Counted from the first letter of the stretch, positions 43,284 through 52,286 are shown. The stretch: DNA of 60,968 nt from Phycisphaeraceae bacterium (GCA_019636535.1 JAHBXK010000020.1:1-60968), one strand, 5' to 3'. The notes: a model not told the origin generated them from the sequence alone. A program made the numbers and translations.

Positions 43284-44723
43284 ATGCCCTTTTACACAAA
43301 GCTCGGCCTGCTCCCGCGCAAGCGGCACGTCCAGTTCCGCCGGCCCGACGGCTGCCTTTACTCAGAGGAGGTCTTCGGCACCGAGGGGTTCGTCGGCCCG
43401 ACGACGACGATGTACCACATCCACCCGCCGACGCAGGTCTACGGGTGGAAGCCGCTGTACCCGACCAAGGCCGAGTACGTCGAGACCGACATCATGCGGA
43501 TGCGCCACGTCAAGAGCGCGCCGATGAAGCCGCACGGCGACTTCGTCACCGGCCGCGTGGTCCTCTTCGGCAACGCCGACTGCGAGATGGCGGTGGGCAA
43601 CCCCGCCGAGCAGATGTCGTACCACTACAAGAACGGCCAGGGGGACGAGTGCCTGTTCATCCACTACGGCTCGGGCGTCTGCCACACCATGCTCGGCACG
43701 CTCAAGTTCGGCCCGCGCGACTACCTGGTCATCCCCAAGGGCGTCATCTACACCGTCATCTGGGACAAGCGCGAGAACGGCTCCGACGGCAAGCCGAAGG
43801 ACCACGGCCCGCCGATCGCCGACTGCCCCTACGGCAAGTTCCTGCTCATCGAGACGACTAACGCCAGCCACATCGGCCCGCCGCCGCGCTACGTCTCCAA
43901 GGCCAACGGCCAGTTCCTCGAGCACTCGCCCTACTGCGAGCGCGACCTGCGCCTGCCCGAGTTCCCGCTCACGTGGGACCAGAAGGGGGACCACGAGGTG
44001 CGGATCAAGGCCCGCGACCTGGTCCACTCGTACACCTACCACTACCACCCGCTCGACATCGTCGGGTGGGACGGCTGCTACTACCCGTTCGTCTTCAACG
44101 CCGACGACTTCGCGCCGATCACGGGCAAACTGCACATGCCCCCACCGATCCACCAGACCTTCGAGGCGCACAACTTCGTCATCTGCACGTTCGCCCCGCG
44201 CCTGCTCGACTACCACCCGCAGTCGATCAAGGTTCCTTACAACCACTCCAACCTCGACTCCGACGAGGTGCTCTACTACGTGGAGGGGAACTTCGGCTCG
44301 CGCAAGGGGATCGAGATCGGCAGCCTCACGCTCCACCCGCAGGGGATCCCGCACGGCCCGCACCCCGGCACGATCGAGGCGAGTCTGGCCGCCACGCACA
44401 CGCAGGAACTGGCGGTGATGTGCGACACCTTCCGGCCGCTCTTCCCGACCAAGGCCGCGCTGGAGATGGACGACACGGCCTACCCCAAGTCGTGGCAGGG
44501 GGAGCACTTCCCCGGCCTCTCGTCGGGCAAGATGTACCTCAACGGCGTGACGGTCCCCCCGTCGCACGCGGCGGCTTTCCCGCGCGAGGTGCACCCGGTG
44601 GACGTGATCAAGGCCGACGTGGCCGAGAAGATCCTGGCCGCGCCCCTGCCGACCAACGGCACGGCGAACGGCGCTGCCGCCGCAGTGGGCAAGGCCGACT
44701 CGGCGAACGTCTGGGCGCCGTGA
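43284..44723 (+). CDS. hmgA: Homogentisate 1,2-dioxygenase
   Basis: 479 residues. It opens the ring of homogentisate to maleylacetoacetate with Fe(II). Family marks are PFYTKLGLLPRKRHVQFRR, TYHYHPLDIVGWDGCYYPF, PYNHSNLDSDEVLYYVEG and LTLHPQGIPHGPHPG, which contain the metal-binding histidines and glutamate. It is longer than some homologues because of an Ala/Gly-rich tail (NGTANGAAAAVGKADSA). AAGGAG lies 10 bases before ATG 43284. It completes the tyrosine breakdown step begun by hppD at 34926-36158. A strong terminator follows 50 bases downstream. Confidence 0.92.
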   Translation: MPFYTKLGLLPRKRHVQFRRPDGCLYSEEVFGTEGFVGPTTTMYHIHPPTQVYGWKPLYPTKAEYVETDIMRMRHVKSAPMKPHGDFVTGRVVLFGNADCEMAVGNPAEQMSYHYKNGQGDECLFIHYGSGVCHTMLGTLKFGPRDYLVIPKGVIYTVIWDKRENGSDGKPKDHGPPIADCPYGKFLLIETTNASHIGPPPRYVSKANGQFLEHSPYCERDLRLPEFPLTWDQKGDHEVRIKARDLVHSYTYHYHPLDIVGWDGCYYPFVFNADDFAPITGKLHMPPPIHQTFEAHNFVICTFAPRLLDYHPQSIKVPYNHSNLDSDEVLYYVEGNFGSRKGIEIGSLTLHPQGIPHGPHPGTIEASLAATHTQELAVMCDTFRPLFPTKAALEMDDTAYPKSWQGEHFPGLSSGKMYLNGVTVPPSHAAAFPREVHPVDVIKADVAEKILAAPLPTNGTANGAAAAVGKADSANVWAP

Positions 44724-44774
44724 ACTGTGGGCGGTTGGACCACCGAGCACTGAGAGGAATGTTGTGAAAGACAC

Positions 44775-44810
44775 GACCCCCGGGGCACTCACGCCTCGGG
44801 GGTCTTTCTT
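44775..44810 (+). terminator. Intrinsic terminator after hmgA
   Basis: GACCCCCGGGGC pairs with GCCTCGGGGGTC around a six-base loop (one G-T pair), followed by TTTCTT. It is a strong rho-independent terminator for the homogentisate dioxygenase transcript. Confidence 0.85.
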
Positions 44811-44993
44811 GTGTTCGATCAAAGAACCCTCGTTCGGGGTCTATGTCACGATCTTGCGGGGCGGGTTTTGCCCTCGCATTCAGACCCGTCGAGATCTTCG
44901 CGGCGAAGCGATCGTGCCCGCTCTGCCGTTTCCTCCTTCCCTTTGCCGACCCCTCCCAGCCCCCCTAAACTCCGCCCCCAGCGCCCACACCAC

Positions 44994-45080
44994 GGAGAGG
45001 TGTCCGAGAGGCTGAAGGAACGCGACTGGAAATCGCGTAAACGGGTAACCGTTTCGGGGGTTCGAATCCCCCCCTCTCCG
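44994..45080 (+). tRNA. tRNA-Ser(GGA)
   Basis: 87 bases. The acceptor stem GGAGAGG pairs with CCTCTCC, with discriminator G. The anticodon stem CGCGA/TCGCG encloses loop CTGGAAA, giving anticodon GGA (serine codons UCC and UCU). A long variable arm (ACGGGTAACCGT) and T-loop GGTTCGAATCC are present, as for serine tRNAs. CCA is not encoded. The genes just beyond it are poorly conserved, which may mark an insertion-prone site. Confidence 0.95.
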
Positions 45081-45189
45081 CTTACTTCCAGATTCTGGTT
45101 TGCGCATGCCGGGGAGGGCCTGCGGTCCTCCCCCGGCACCCCCTCCTTGCTTCAATGCGACCCGCCACCCCGGCCCCGGTTCAGCCCCA

Positions 45190-45615
45190 CTAAGCCGCGG
45201 CCGGTTTCGATGAGCACCCGCATTCCGGACAGCACCCGACTGGAAGCCCGCGCAGGTCGTATCCGCATTCGAGGCAGCGTCCTTGATTCGCACGCGAAGC
45301 CCAGATCCGGCTTCGTCGCAAGTGCAGCGACCACACACCCACGACAGCAAGGGGTGTGTTGAACGCCACAAGCTGCCACCCAACCCAGCGCCAGCCCAAC
45401 TCATTCAGAATGGCGGTGCCAATCGGCTCTCTCAACTCCTGAAGAGTGATCCAGTTCCCGAACGCTGCTACAGGGAAGACGAGCAGCCCGAGCGACCAGT
45501 GAAGGCGGCTGAACAGGTGAATCACCAGCGCAATGCCAGCGCTGAGCAAGAACGTGCCGAGCGCTGTGCCCATCTTGTCGCCGATCTCAGCGAGCAACAC
45601 GGTTGTCGTGGCCAT
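45190..45615 (-). CDS. Small membrane protein with C-terminal zinc ribbon
   Basis: 141 residues from ATG 45615. Hydrophobic segments GTFLLSAGIALVIHLF, LGLLVFPVAAFGNWITL and WVGWQLVAFNTPLAVVGVW give about three spans. The tail holds CLECGYDLRGLPVGCCPECG, a paired CxxC motif of the kind common in planctomycete proteins and likely to bind zinc. Role unknown. It lies just downstream of tRNA-Ser on the opposite strand. Confidence 0.7.
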   Translation of the reverse strand: MATTTVLLAEIGDKMGTALGTFLLSAGIALVIHLFSRLHWSLGLLVFPVAAFGNWITLQELREPIGTAILNELGWRWVGWQLVAFNTPLAVVGVWSLHLRRSRIWASRANQGRCLECGYDLRGLPVGCCPECGCSSKPAAA

Positions 45616-45756
45616 GGTGCACACGTGCAAGTGTTCGCTGGCGTCAGGAGGTGGGGAAGCCTCGCCTCCCGACACCCTCCACCCCAGGAAAAACCAAGAC
45701 GGCACCGGTTCAGACCTCACAACTGAGCCGGGGTCGGGCTCATTCCCGAGCGCGTG

Positions 45757-46494
45757 TTACTCGACGGAAGGAATGAACCGCAATTCCTCCATCGTTACAT
45801 CCACATCAAACGCGCCCTGATAGGTGGTGATCGATTCGACTTCGACAGGCTCTTGCTTCGCTAGTTGTGCGAAGGCCCGAGCCACCGTTTCCGCGTGCTC
45901 CGGATGCGCAGCCTTGAGGACCTCAATCGCGTCAGGGGGCGGCAGGCCAAGAGTGTGCCGCGGCTCCACAACGCGTCGGATCAGGTAGGACGACGAATCA
46001 ATCCACATCTGCTCGACGCTGCCCATGCGACGTGGCCGCTCGACGACCACGCAGTTCTGGGAAGCGGCCTCGGGAGTCGTGATGATGGTGGCGGTGATGA
46101 CCGATGGCCCCTCCCTGTTCTCGTTGAGATCCGGCATCAGCAGGTGTGGCACGCGATGGGCAGAGCCAGCAGAAACTCCGGTCGCTCCCGCAAGAGCGTG
46201 CCCGAGCGTCGCGGGGGCGTCGCGACCGGGCTCAAGAGTCCACCAACTCCTGGGTTGCCCGTCATCCATCCACACCGCGTACTGATCCCAGTGATCCTCG
46301 CCGCGACGGCTTCGGAACTCGAAGAGAAAGCCATCGGGACGCAAGAAGCGGGTTGAGAACGGCCGCCGTTCCGTCCGTCTCTGCGGACCAAAGAAGGTCG
46401 TGGAAACGACGCCTTCGTCCGCGTATGAGCGACATCCGGCGTATGCGGCCTTCATGCGCAAGAGAATCTGGGCGGCGTCGTCCGACATCGACAA
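45757..46494 (-). CDS. LolA/DUF2092-like protein without visible signal peptide
   Basis: 245 residues. The pattern ILLRMKAAYAGCRSYADEGV, then TRFLRPDGFLFEFRSR and DQYAVWMDDGQPRSWW, resembles the LolA/LolB-like fold seen in the fusion at 39318-40646. QMWIDSSSYLIRRVVEP is the usual second half (the 'conversion' strand). No signal peptide is apparent, so it may act in the cytoplasm or the true start lies elsewhere. Function unknown. Confidence 0.7.
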   Translation of the reverse strand: MSMSDDAAQILLRMKAAYAGCRSYADEGVVSTTFFGPQRRTERRPFSTRFLRPDGFLFEFRSRRGEDHWDQYAVWMDDGQPRSWWTLEPGRDAPATLGHALAGATGVSAGSAHRVPHLLMPDLNENREGPSVITATIITTPEAASQNCVVVERPRRMGSVEQMWIDSSSYLIRRVVEPRHTLGLPPPDAIEVLKAAHPEHAETVARAFAQLAKQEPVEVESITTYQGAFDVDVTMEELRFIPSVE

Positions 46495-46639
46495 GAGCGT
46501 ATCCCGTGGGAGGCCCCACCAGAGGCGGGAGGGAGTTGCAGAGGGAACCGAAGCGGTTCCCTCTGCGCTTGTAAACTACGCGCCAGCGATGGGCAGACTT
46601 CCGCCGACGTCGGTCACACACCCTCGGAATCCGCGCACC

Positions 46640-47095
46640 ATGCCACGAAAGCCGCCCGAACAAGCCCACCCGCCCGGCATTGACCGACTCGGAAGAACTC
46701 CGTTGCACTACGCCGCGCTGGATGGCGACGACACGTTGATCCAGAGGCTCCTGACCGATGGCCTCGATCCGAATCTCGCCGACGACAACGGATGGACACC
46801 TCTGCACTTTGCCTGCCAGAGTTCGTCCGCGAAAGCGGTTCGCGCCCTGCTCGACGCCGGAGCAAACGTCAACGCAATGGACTTGAACGGAAACTCGCCT
46901 CTCTTTCGTGCCGTCTTCGAGTCGAGAGGGCGTGGAGAGGTCATCGCGCTGCTGCGGAGTTCCGGCGCTGATCCGCACCAGACCAATGGCCATGGCGTGT
47001 CACCGGTGATGCTGGCCCGCTCCATCGCGAACCACGACGCGCGGCAGTTCTTTGTCGATGTCAGCCAGAGCGACGACCAACGTGCGATGCCATAA
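46640..47095 (+). CDS. Ankyrin-repeat protein
   Basis: 151 residues from ATG 46640 (ATG 46589 also in frame). Three to four ankyrin repeats are visible: DRLGRTPLHYAALDGDDTLI, DNGWTPLHFACQSSSAKAVR, DLNGNSPLFRAVFESRGRGE and GHGVSPVMLARSIANHDA. Ankyrin stacks bind protein partners; no catalytic domain is fused. It diverges from the LolA-like gene at 45757-46494. Confidence 0.85.
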   Translation: MPRKPPEQAHPPGIDRLGRTPLHYAALDGDDTLIQRLLTDGLDPNLADDNGWTPLHFACQSSSAKAVRALLDAGANVNAMDLNGNSPLFRAVFESRGRGEVIALLRSSGADPHQTNGHGVSPVMLARSIANHDARQFFVDVSQSDDQRAMP

Positions 47096-47131
47096 CCGAC
47101 CTCGCACCTTGAATGTGCAACAACCTCTCGC

Positions 47132-47626
47132 TCAAGGTATCTCCGGCTCCACCACCTGCGCCAGCAAGCCCAGCGATTCCTGCCAGCCCAGGTAGCAGAA
47201 CTCCACCGGGATCGCCGCGGGGATCCCCTCCTGCACGATCGACAACTCCGTGCCACCCATTACCGGCCGGAGCGTCACCGTCACGCGCATCTCGCCCGGC
47301 AGGTTCGGGTCATCGAACCGGTCCGTGTACCGGATCCGCTCGTGCGGCGTCAGTTCCACGTACGTCCCGCCGAACGTGTGCGTCTGCCCCGTGCGGAAGT
47401 TCGTGAAAGACATGCGGTACCCGCCGCCGACCCGCGCATCCATCGAGTGCACCTCCCCCGTGAAGCCGTGCGGCGGCAGCCACTTCACCTTCGCCTTCGG
47501 GTCGAGGAAGGCCTTGTACACATGCTCCGCCGGCGCGCGGAGCACGCGGTGCAGGCGGACCGTGCCGGTGGCGGTCGGATCGGGACGAGGCGTGCTGGAC
47601 GCCGCTGAGTCGGTGGCGTTGGACAT
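47132..47626 (-). CDS. AHSA1-type SRPBCC protein
   Basis: 164 residues from ATG 47626. The pattern RVLRAPAEHVYKAFLDPKAK, then WLPPHGFTGEVHSMD, GGTYVELTPHERIRYTDRFD, and the C-terminal VQEGIPAAIPVEFCYLGWQE matches the AHSA1 (activator of Hsp90 homologue) branch of SRPBCC proteins. Bacterial members have no proven shared role; ligand binding is likely. It is convergent with the ankyrin gene and divergent from crcB. Confidence 0.85.
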   Translation of the reverse strand: MSNATDSAASSTPRPDPTATGTVRLHRVLRAPAEHVYKAFLDPKAKVKWLPPHGFTGEVHSMDARVGGGYRMSFTNFRTGQTHTFGGTYVELTPHERIRYTDRFDDPNLPGEMRVTVTLRPVMGGTELSIVQEGIPAAIPVEFCYLGWQESLGLLAQVVEPEIP

Positions 47627-47725
47627 CGTTCGGCTCCTCAATACCAGCGCACCGCCCGGACGGCCGCTTCGAGCGAGCGTACCCGCGCGGGTGAGACTCG
47701 TCGAGACCGGCCGGTTCACAACCCG

Positions 47726-48148
47726 GTGTACCATGCCGCCGACTTGTCACTCCCGCCCGTCATCCTTGTTGCACTCGGCGCTGCGCTCGGGGGTGCAGCC
47801 CGGCACGCGGTCTCCCACGCCATGGCCCCCACCGATCCGCGCGGGTTCCCGTGGGCCACCGTCCTCATCAACGTCTCGGGGTGCCTGCTGATCGGCCTCC
47901 TGGCCCCCTTCATCCTCGGTGGCGCGGGCCACACCGTGCCCGAGGGACGCGAGGTCTGGCGGTGGTTCGCGCTCGTGGGCCTCCTCGGCGGGTTCACCAC
48001 CTTCTCCACCTTCGGGATCGAGTCGCTCCGCCTCATCCAGCAGGGGCTGTGGGGGCACGCGATCGGGTACGTGCTGGTGAGCGTCGTCGGCAGCCTCATC
48101 GCGACGGCCGTGGGATGGTCGATTAGCGCAGCGGCAACGGCGCGGTGA
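47726..48148 (+). CDS. crcB: Fluoride channel CrcB/FluC
   Basis: 140 residues with four spans. Family marks are ALGAALGGAARHAVSHAM, FPWATVLINVSGCLLIGLL, and GGFTTFSTFGIESLRL with the conserved TTFSTF that lines the pore. The dimer exports fluoride and protects cytoplasmic enzymes. GTG 47726 is the assumed start. I looked for a fluoride riboswitch in the 100 bases upstream and did not find one. Confidence 0.93.
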   Translation: MYHAADLSLPPVILVALGAALGGAARHAVSHAMAPTDPRGFPWATVLINVSGCLLIGLLAPFILGGAGHTVPEGREVWRWFALVGLLGGFTTFSTFGIESLRLIQQGLWGHAIGYVLVSVVGSLIATAVGWSISAAATAR

Positions 48149-48244
48149 TCGGCCCGCATCCAGCCGTACACCCCACACCTTCGCCTTCGATCTATCCCCT
48201 CTCCCACCCGGCGGGAGATCGCGCTCACCGGTTGATCCTGTCGA

Positions 48245-48907
48245 TCATGCGGGCACGTCGCCGCGCTCGATCACTTCCGCCGCGATCTCGACAAGCGGTC
48301 GGCGCTGGTCGCGGGCCACGCGCTGGAGTTTGTCGTGCGCCTGCGTCTCGTTCATCCCGTGCTTCTCAACGAGCACCCACTTGGCCTGCTCGACCGTCCG
48401 CCGGTTCGTCAGGTTCTTCTCCAACTGGTGGATGCGCTCGCCGGCCAGTTCCTCAACGCCCGCACGCATCATCGCGACGCTGATGGTCACGCGGAGTTCG
48501 TCGTTGTCGATCGGCTTGAGCAGGTAGCCGAAGACCCCCGACGCCGGGCCGCTGGCGCGGATCCGGTCCAGATGCTCCTCATCGGAGTAGGCCGAGATGA
48601 TGACCGAGGGGATGCTCAGTTCGTCCTGCAGACGCACCGCCACCTCCGGGCCGGTCAGCCCCGGCATGCGGATGTCGAGCAGCGCCAGGTGCGGACGGTG
48701 CTTGTGCGCCAACTCGATCGCCGACTCACCGTCGGGCGCAACGCCGACAACCGTGTGGCCGAGATCGCGCACCATCCCCGCGATGCCCGTGGCCACCAGG
48801 TGCTCGTCGTCGGCGATGAGCACGTTGAATGACCCGCGGTGCCGGTGCGGGTGTCTGTCGTCGCCGTTCTTCTCTTTGTTCATCACGAGTTTGCCCACCA
48901 GCATCAT
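48245..48907 (-). CDS. ANTAR-domain response regulator (antiterminator)
   Basis: 220 residues from ATG 48907. The receiver domain (about 25-145) shows VLIADDEHLV, LALLDIRMPGLTGPEV with the phosphoacceptor Asp, VIISAYSD and GYLLKPID. A coiled coil (AGERIHQLEKNLTNRR) leads to the RNA-binding ANTAR domain (TVEQAKWVLVEKHGMNETQA). Such proteins bind paired hexaloop hairpins in leaders and block termination. No kinase or candidate target leader is adjacent. AGGA lies 9 bases before ATG 48907. A palindrome at 48991-49004 is upstream. Confidence 0.93.
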   Translation of the reverse strand: MMLVGKLVMNKEKNGDDRHPHRHRGSFNVLIADDEHLVATGIAGMVRDLGHTVVGVAPDGESAIELAHKHRPHLALLDIRMPGLTGPEVAVRLQDELSIPSVIISAYSDEEHLDRIRASGPASGVFGYLLKPIDNDELRVTISVAMMRAGVEELAGERIHQLEKNLTNRRTVEQAKWVLVEKHGMNETQAHDKLQRVARDQRRPLVEIAAEVIERGDVPA

Positions 48908-48990
48908 GGGAACCAGTCCTCTCTGGCCGGGACACAATCGGTCTCGCGCACACCGGGCGGATGCTCGGAGCGACACGGCTCTGAGATACT

Positions 48991-49004
48991 GTACTCCAAA
49001 GTAC
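48991..49004. promoter_or_regulatory. Short palindrome between divergent genes
   Basis: GTACT, four bases, AGTAC form a perfect inverted repeat 84 bases upstream of the ANTAR gene and 60 bases upstream of the nuclease-like gene. It lies in the AT-richest part of the 156-base divergent interval and could be an operator for either gene. Confidence 0.35.
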
Positions 49005-49063
49005 GCCCGAACCACCCCGATCCAGCAACGCGACACTCGATTTTCTGCAATGTGTAAGACAGA

Positions 49064-49963
49064 ATGAGATCTTCAGATCCAGCAGTCCCCTGGGAGCCCG
49101 TCCGAAGCATCATGGAAAGTGCAACGCACGCCCGGCTGAAGTCCTTATCCCTCGCATGGCTCGCAGGTTGCGGCGTTCGTGTCCGCGCAGCGGAAGTGGT
49201 CTGCCCGCTCTCGCGGTTCCGTATCGACGTGGCGGGGTACATCGACCCGCTCCCTCGCGGAGCCCGAAAGCCGAAGCCCGTCGTTGTTTCGACTCCACCC
49301 GACGAACCGTCGCGAGATACGGCGGTCCCCGCCCCGCTTCGTCGTGATTCAACGCCACGGACGGTCATCGTCGAGTGCAAGGCTTCGCGGGCTGACTTTC
49401 TGAGCGACGCCTCTTGCACGGAGGAGCTGATGCGGGCGCGGAACGAACTCGCGAGGCACCGGACGACCTTGGAAGAACAGATCCTCCGCACGGCCGACCC
49501 GGCGGCAACACAAGCCGCGGACTGGCTCTTCGATGATCTGGCCACTTGGGACTTTTCTCGTTGCAGGACAGGAAGTTACCGCGAGATCAACCGAAGGCTG
49601 GAGCAGACCCATCTGGCCCTGCACGGTCGAGTCAAGTTCGAGATCATCGCTCGATACGCGCTCGCGGATTTGCTGCTGATCGCGGCCCCGATTGGCTTGC
49701 TCTCCTTCCGTGAGATTCCCCCCAACTGGGGACTTGTAGAGTTCTCAGAGCAAGATGCCGGTACTTCCGGCCAGATGAGTGCCCCAGTGCGAATGCGCTT
49801 CGCCGACGGCCCGAGCCGAGCGAGTCAACCTAGATTCCGTTCCCGATTGCTGCGGAACATCGCCGTCGCGGCGACGCAGGCGGCCTCATCAACCGCGATC
49901 GACCGGTCGGTGTCGTTCAACGCGGAGCCTGGCGCCGAGCAAGCCCGCGTGTTCCGGACATAA
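49064..49963 (+). CDS. MmcB-like PD-(D/E)xK protein
   Basis: 299 residues. FRIDVAGYID and, about 50 residues later, RTVIVECKASRADFLSD give the Asp...Glu-x-Lys pattern of the restriction-endonuclease-like fold; the second motif closely resembles MmcB-type DNA-repair proteins. It is about twice the usual MmcB length, with a further helical half containing IARYALADLLLIAAPIGLLS. ATG 49064 begins MRSSDPAVPWE; ATG 49112 is also in frame. The stop codon lies in the T-tract of the tsf terminator. A role in DNA repair is plausible but not shown. Confidence 0.75.
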   Translation: MRSSDPAVPWEPVRSIMESATHARLKSLSLAWLAGCGVRVRAAEVVCPLSRFRIDVAGYIDPLPRGARKPKPVVVSTPPDEPSRDTAVPAPLRRDSTPRTVIVECKASRADFLSDASCTEELMRARNELARHRTTLEEQILRTADPAATQAADWLFDDLATWDFSRCRTGSYREINRRLEQTHLALHGRVKFEIIARYALADLLLIAAPIGLLSFREIPPNWGLVEFSEQDAGTSGQMSAPVRMRFADGPSRASQPRFRSRLLRNIAVAATQAASSTAIDRSVSFNAEPGAEQARVFRT

Positions 49964-49994
49964 AGACGGCCCGGGCAGCGCGTGGCCCGGGCCG
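49958..49994 (-). terminator. Intrinsic terminator after tsf
   Basis: CGGCCCGGGC pairs perfectly with GCCCGGGCCG around an eight-base loop. On the minus strand it is followed by TCTTTAT. It lies 51 bases past the tsf stop. Confidence 0.85.
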
Positions 49995-50044
49995 ATTCGG
50001 ATGTTGCGTTTGTCGTGCGACGAATTGCGTCGGCGGAGCGTCGG

Positions 50045-50872
50045 TCAGGCCTGCACCTCACCGACCTGCCAGCGCAGGAAGGCCGTGACGGTCGCCTTGG
50101 GACCGAGCACGTCCTTGACCTTCTTCGTGGGATCGATGACGTAAGGCTGTTCGAGCAGCGCCACTTCCTCGAAGAACTTCCGCATGCCGCCCTCGACCAT
50201 CTTCTCGGCGATCTCCTTGGGCTTGCCCGACTCCATCGCCTGATCGATCCGGAACTTTCGCTCGCGGTCGACGATCGAGGCGGGGATGTCGTTGGGCGTG
50301 ATGCCCTTGGGCACGGGGACCGCGGCGGTGATGTGCATGCAGAGTTGGCGGAGCACCTCGTCGCTGACGTCGCCCTCGGCCTGGATGAGGACACCGGTCT
50401 TGCCGTCGTGGTGCACATACTTGCCGAAGGCGGTCTTGCCCTCCTGCCCGGCCAACTTGTGCCCGCGGGCGTAGGAGCAGTTCTCGCCAGTCGAGATCCG
50501 CAATTCGTCGATCATCGCCGTCGCTTCGGGGAAGACGGGCACATCGCCAGAAGGCTTCTCGATCGCCAACTGCGCAATCTTCTCGACGGCCGCGATGAAC
50601 TTCTCGTTCTTGGCCGTGAAGTCCGTCTCGGCACGCACCTCCACGATCATCCCCGCTGCGCCGGTCGGCGAGATCACCACCGCCACGCGACCTTCGCCCG
50701 CCGGGCGATCGGTCTTGGTGTCCATCTTGCCCTTCATGGACTTGCGGAGAATGTCCTCGGCCTTGGCGAAGTCGCCGGCGGCCTCGGTGAGAGCCTTCTT
50801 GCACTCCATCATGCTCAACCCCGTCTGGTTGCGGAGTTTCATGACGTCCTTGGCGTTGATCTCGATGCTCAT
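50045..50872 (-). CDS. tsf: Translation elongation factor Ts
   Basis: 275 residues. The N-terminal UBA-like domain (VMKLRNQTGLSMMECKKAL) and the core with AETDFTAKNEKF are diagnostic. EF-Ts exchanges GDP for GTP on EF-Tu. AAGGA lies 9 bases before ATG 50872. It follows rpsB by 161 bases, the usual bacterial order, and ends at a strong terminator. Confidence 0.97.
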   Translation of the reverse strand: MSIEINAKDVMKLRNQTGLSMMECKKALTEAAGDFAKAEDILRKSMKGKMDTKTDRPAGEGRVAVVISPTGAAGMIVEVRAETDFTAKNEKFIAAVEKIAQLAIEKPSGDVPVFPEATAMIDELRISTGENCSYARGHKLAGQEGKTAFGKYVHHDGKTGVLIQAEGDVSDEVLRQLCMHITAAVPVPKGITPNDIPASIVDRERKFRIDQAMESGKPKEIAEKMVEGGMRKFFEEVALLEQPYVIDPTKKVKDVLGPKATVTAFLRWQVGEVQA

Positions 50873-51033
50873 GGTCTGGTCCTTCTCGTCTCTTCCGATG
50901 GCCTACGAGTCTGATTCGGCCGGGCTTGACTAACCGAGTGCGGTTCGATCGTTGAAGCGGTGACGGCGTTCGGCCCGGAATCACGCCGAGCCGTTCTGGG
51001 AAGTCTGGGCGCTGGTGCGAGCGGGCGGCCGAC

Positions 51034-51891
51034 TCAGACGGGCTTGGCGGCGACAGCCTCAGTGCCGGCGGTCTCGCGATCGTCCGGAGCCGGCGCCGAC
51101 GCGTCATCGGCGCGGTACTGCGTTCGGCGCGAGCGACGCGGGCCGCCCTGCGCGTTTGCCGAACCCGAACCGGACGCTTCGTCCGTCTCTTTGATCGAGC
51201 GGGCGCTCTTGCCGTCGGTTACGGCCAGGCACAGCTCGCGGATGATGACGTCGATAGCACGCATCGAATCGTCGTTGCCCGGAATGGCAATGTCGACCAA
51301 GTCGGGGTCGCCGTCGGTGTCAACCAGACAGATCGTGGGGATGCCCAGTTTCCGGGCTTCGCGCAGGGCGTTGACCTCGCGCTTCGTGTCCACAACGACC
51401 ATCGCGCCGGGCAGTTTGTCCATCCCTCGAATGCCCGAGAGGTTCTTGAAGATCTTGTCCTTCTCTCGCTTGAGTTGGCTCTCCATCTTCTTGGAGTAAC
51501 TCGCGAAGTTGTCGCTCTGCTGGATGGCCTCGAGTTCCTCGAGCCGCTTCAGTCGCGAGCGGATCGTGCGGAAGTTCGTCAGCGTGCCGCCGAGCCAACG
51601 CTCGGTCACGTAGTGCATCTTGATGTCACCGACACGCTGCTCGATCACGGCCTTTGCCTGACGCTTGGTGCCGACGAAGCAAACGTCCTTGCCCTCGGCG
51701 ACCGTCTTGGTCAGAAACTTCTTGGCCAACAGGAGACCCTTGATCGTCTCCTTGATGTCGATGATGTGGATGCCGTTGCGCTTGCCGTAGATGTACGGCC
51801 CCATCTTGGGGTTCCAACCGGCCGAGCGCTGGCCGAAGTGGATACCGGCTTCGATGAGATCCTGAACGAGTGAACTCTGCTGCGCGGACAT
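51034..51891 (-). CDS. rpsB: 30S ribosomal protein S2
   Basis: 285 residues. LIEAGIHFGQRSAGWNPKMG, IYGKRNGIHIIDIKETI, VGTKRQAKAVIEQRV, ERWLGGTLTNFRTIRSRL and VVVDTKREVNALREARKLGI are standard S2 segments. The C-terminus after residue 235 is extended and rich in Ser, Ala and Arg, beyond the normal S2 end. AAGGAT lies 9 bases before ATG 51891. It leads the rpsB-tsf operon. Confidence 0.97.
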   Translation of the reverse strand: MSAQQSSLVQDLIEAGIHFGQRSAGWNPKMGPYIYGKRNGIHIIDIKETIKGLLLAKKFLTKTVAEGKDVCFVGTKRQAKAVIEQRVGDIKMHYVTERWLGGTLTNFRTIRSRLKRLEELEAIQQSDNFASYSKKMESQLKREKDKIFKNLSGIRGMDKLPGAMVVVDTKREVNALREARKLGIPTICLVDTDGDPDLVDIAIPGNDDSMRAIDVIIRELCLAVTDGKSARSIKETDEASGSGSANAQGGPRRSRRTQYRADDASAPAPDDRETAGTEAVAAKPV

Positions 51892-52286
51892 GGGAGCACG
51901 ATCCTTTCAGCGACACCGACCGAGCGAACGTTCCGGCGAGACAGACAGACGAACCTGGGAGGTCCGTCCCTGACCCCGTTCCCACGGCCACGAGGGCGCT
52001 TGTGTGAGCCGACCGATCGTCAACCGACCCGGGCACAACGCCCAAGCCGGATGCGAAGAGCGGCGACGAACAACGAATGAGTGCCTCGGTCGCGACCGTC
52101 GCGACCCCCGGCACCGCCTGCCGGAACGCAGGCTCAGCATAAGTTTAAGCGTATGGGAGCCCGACTCCGCGTGGCAAGGCGGCCTTGTCGCAGCAGAGCA
52201 ACTTCGGCGCTTAACAGGGCTCAAGCGTCGTGCAGGATGCGACTAGCATCGCCCGAATACCGGACAAGTACCTATCGAATGAACGA
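51892..52286. other. Intergenic leader region of rpsB
   Basis: 395 bases upstream of rpsB and downstream of the STAS gene. It likely holds the rpsB promoter and leader; the AT-richest part is near 52135-52160. I recognised no riboswitch or RNA gene here. Confidence 0.4.

Noticed and set aside
47630..47725. Fluoride riboswitch before crcB
   Set aside because: The conserved GGNGAUG start and downstream pairing of the crcB motif are not present.
44994..48205. Mobile island bounded by a repeat of the tRNA-Ser 3' end
   Set aside because: Only a 9-base CCCCTCTCC match was found near 48196, too short to count as an attachment site, and no integrase gene is present.
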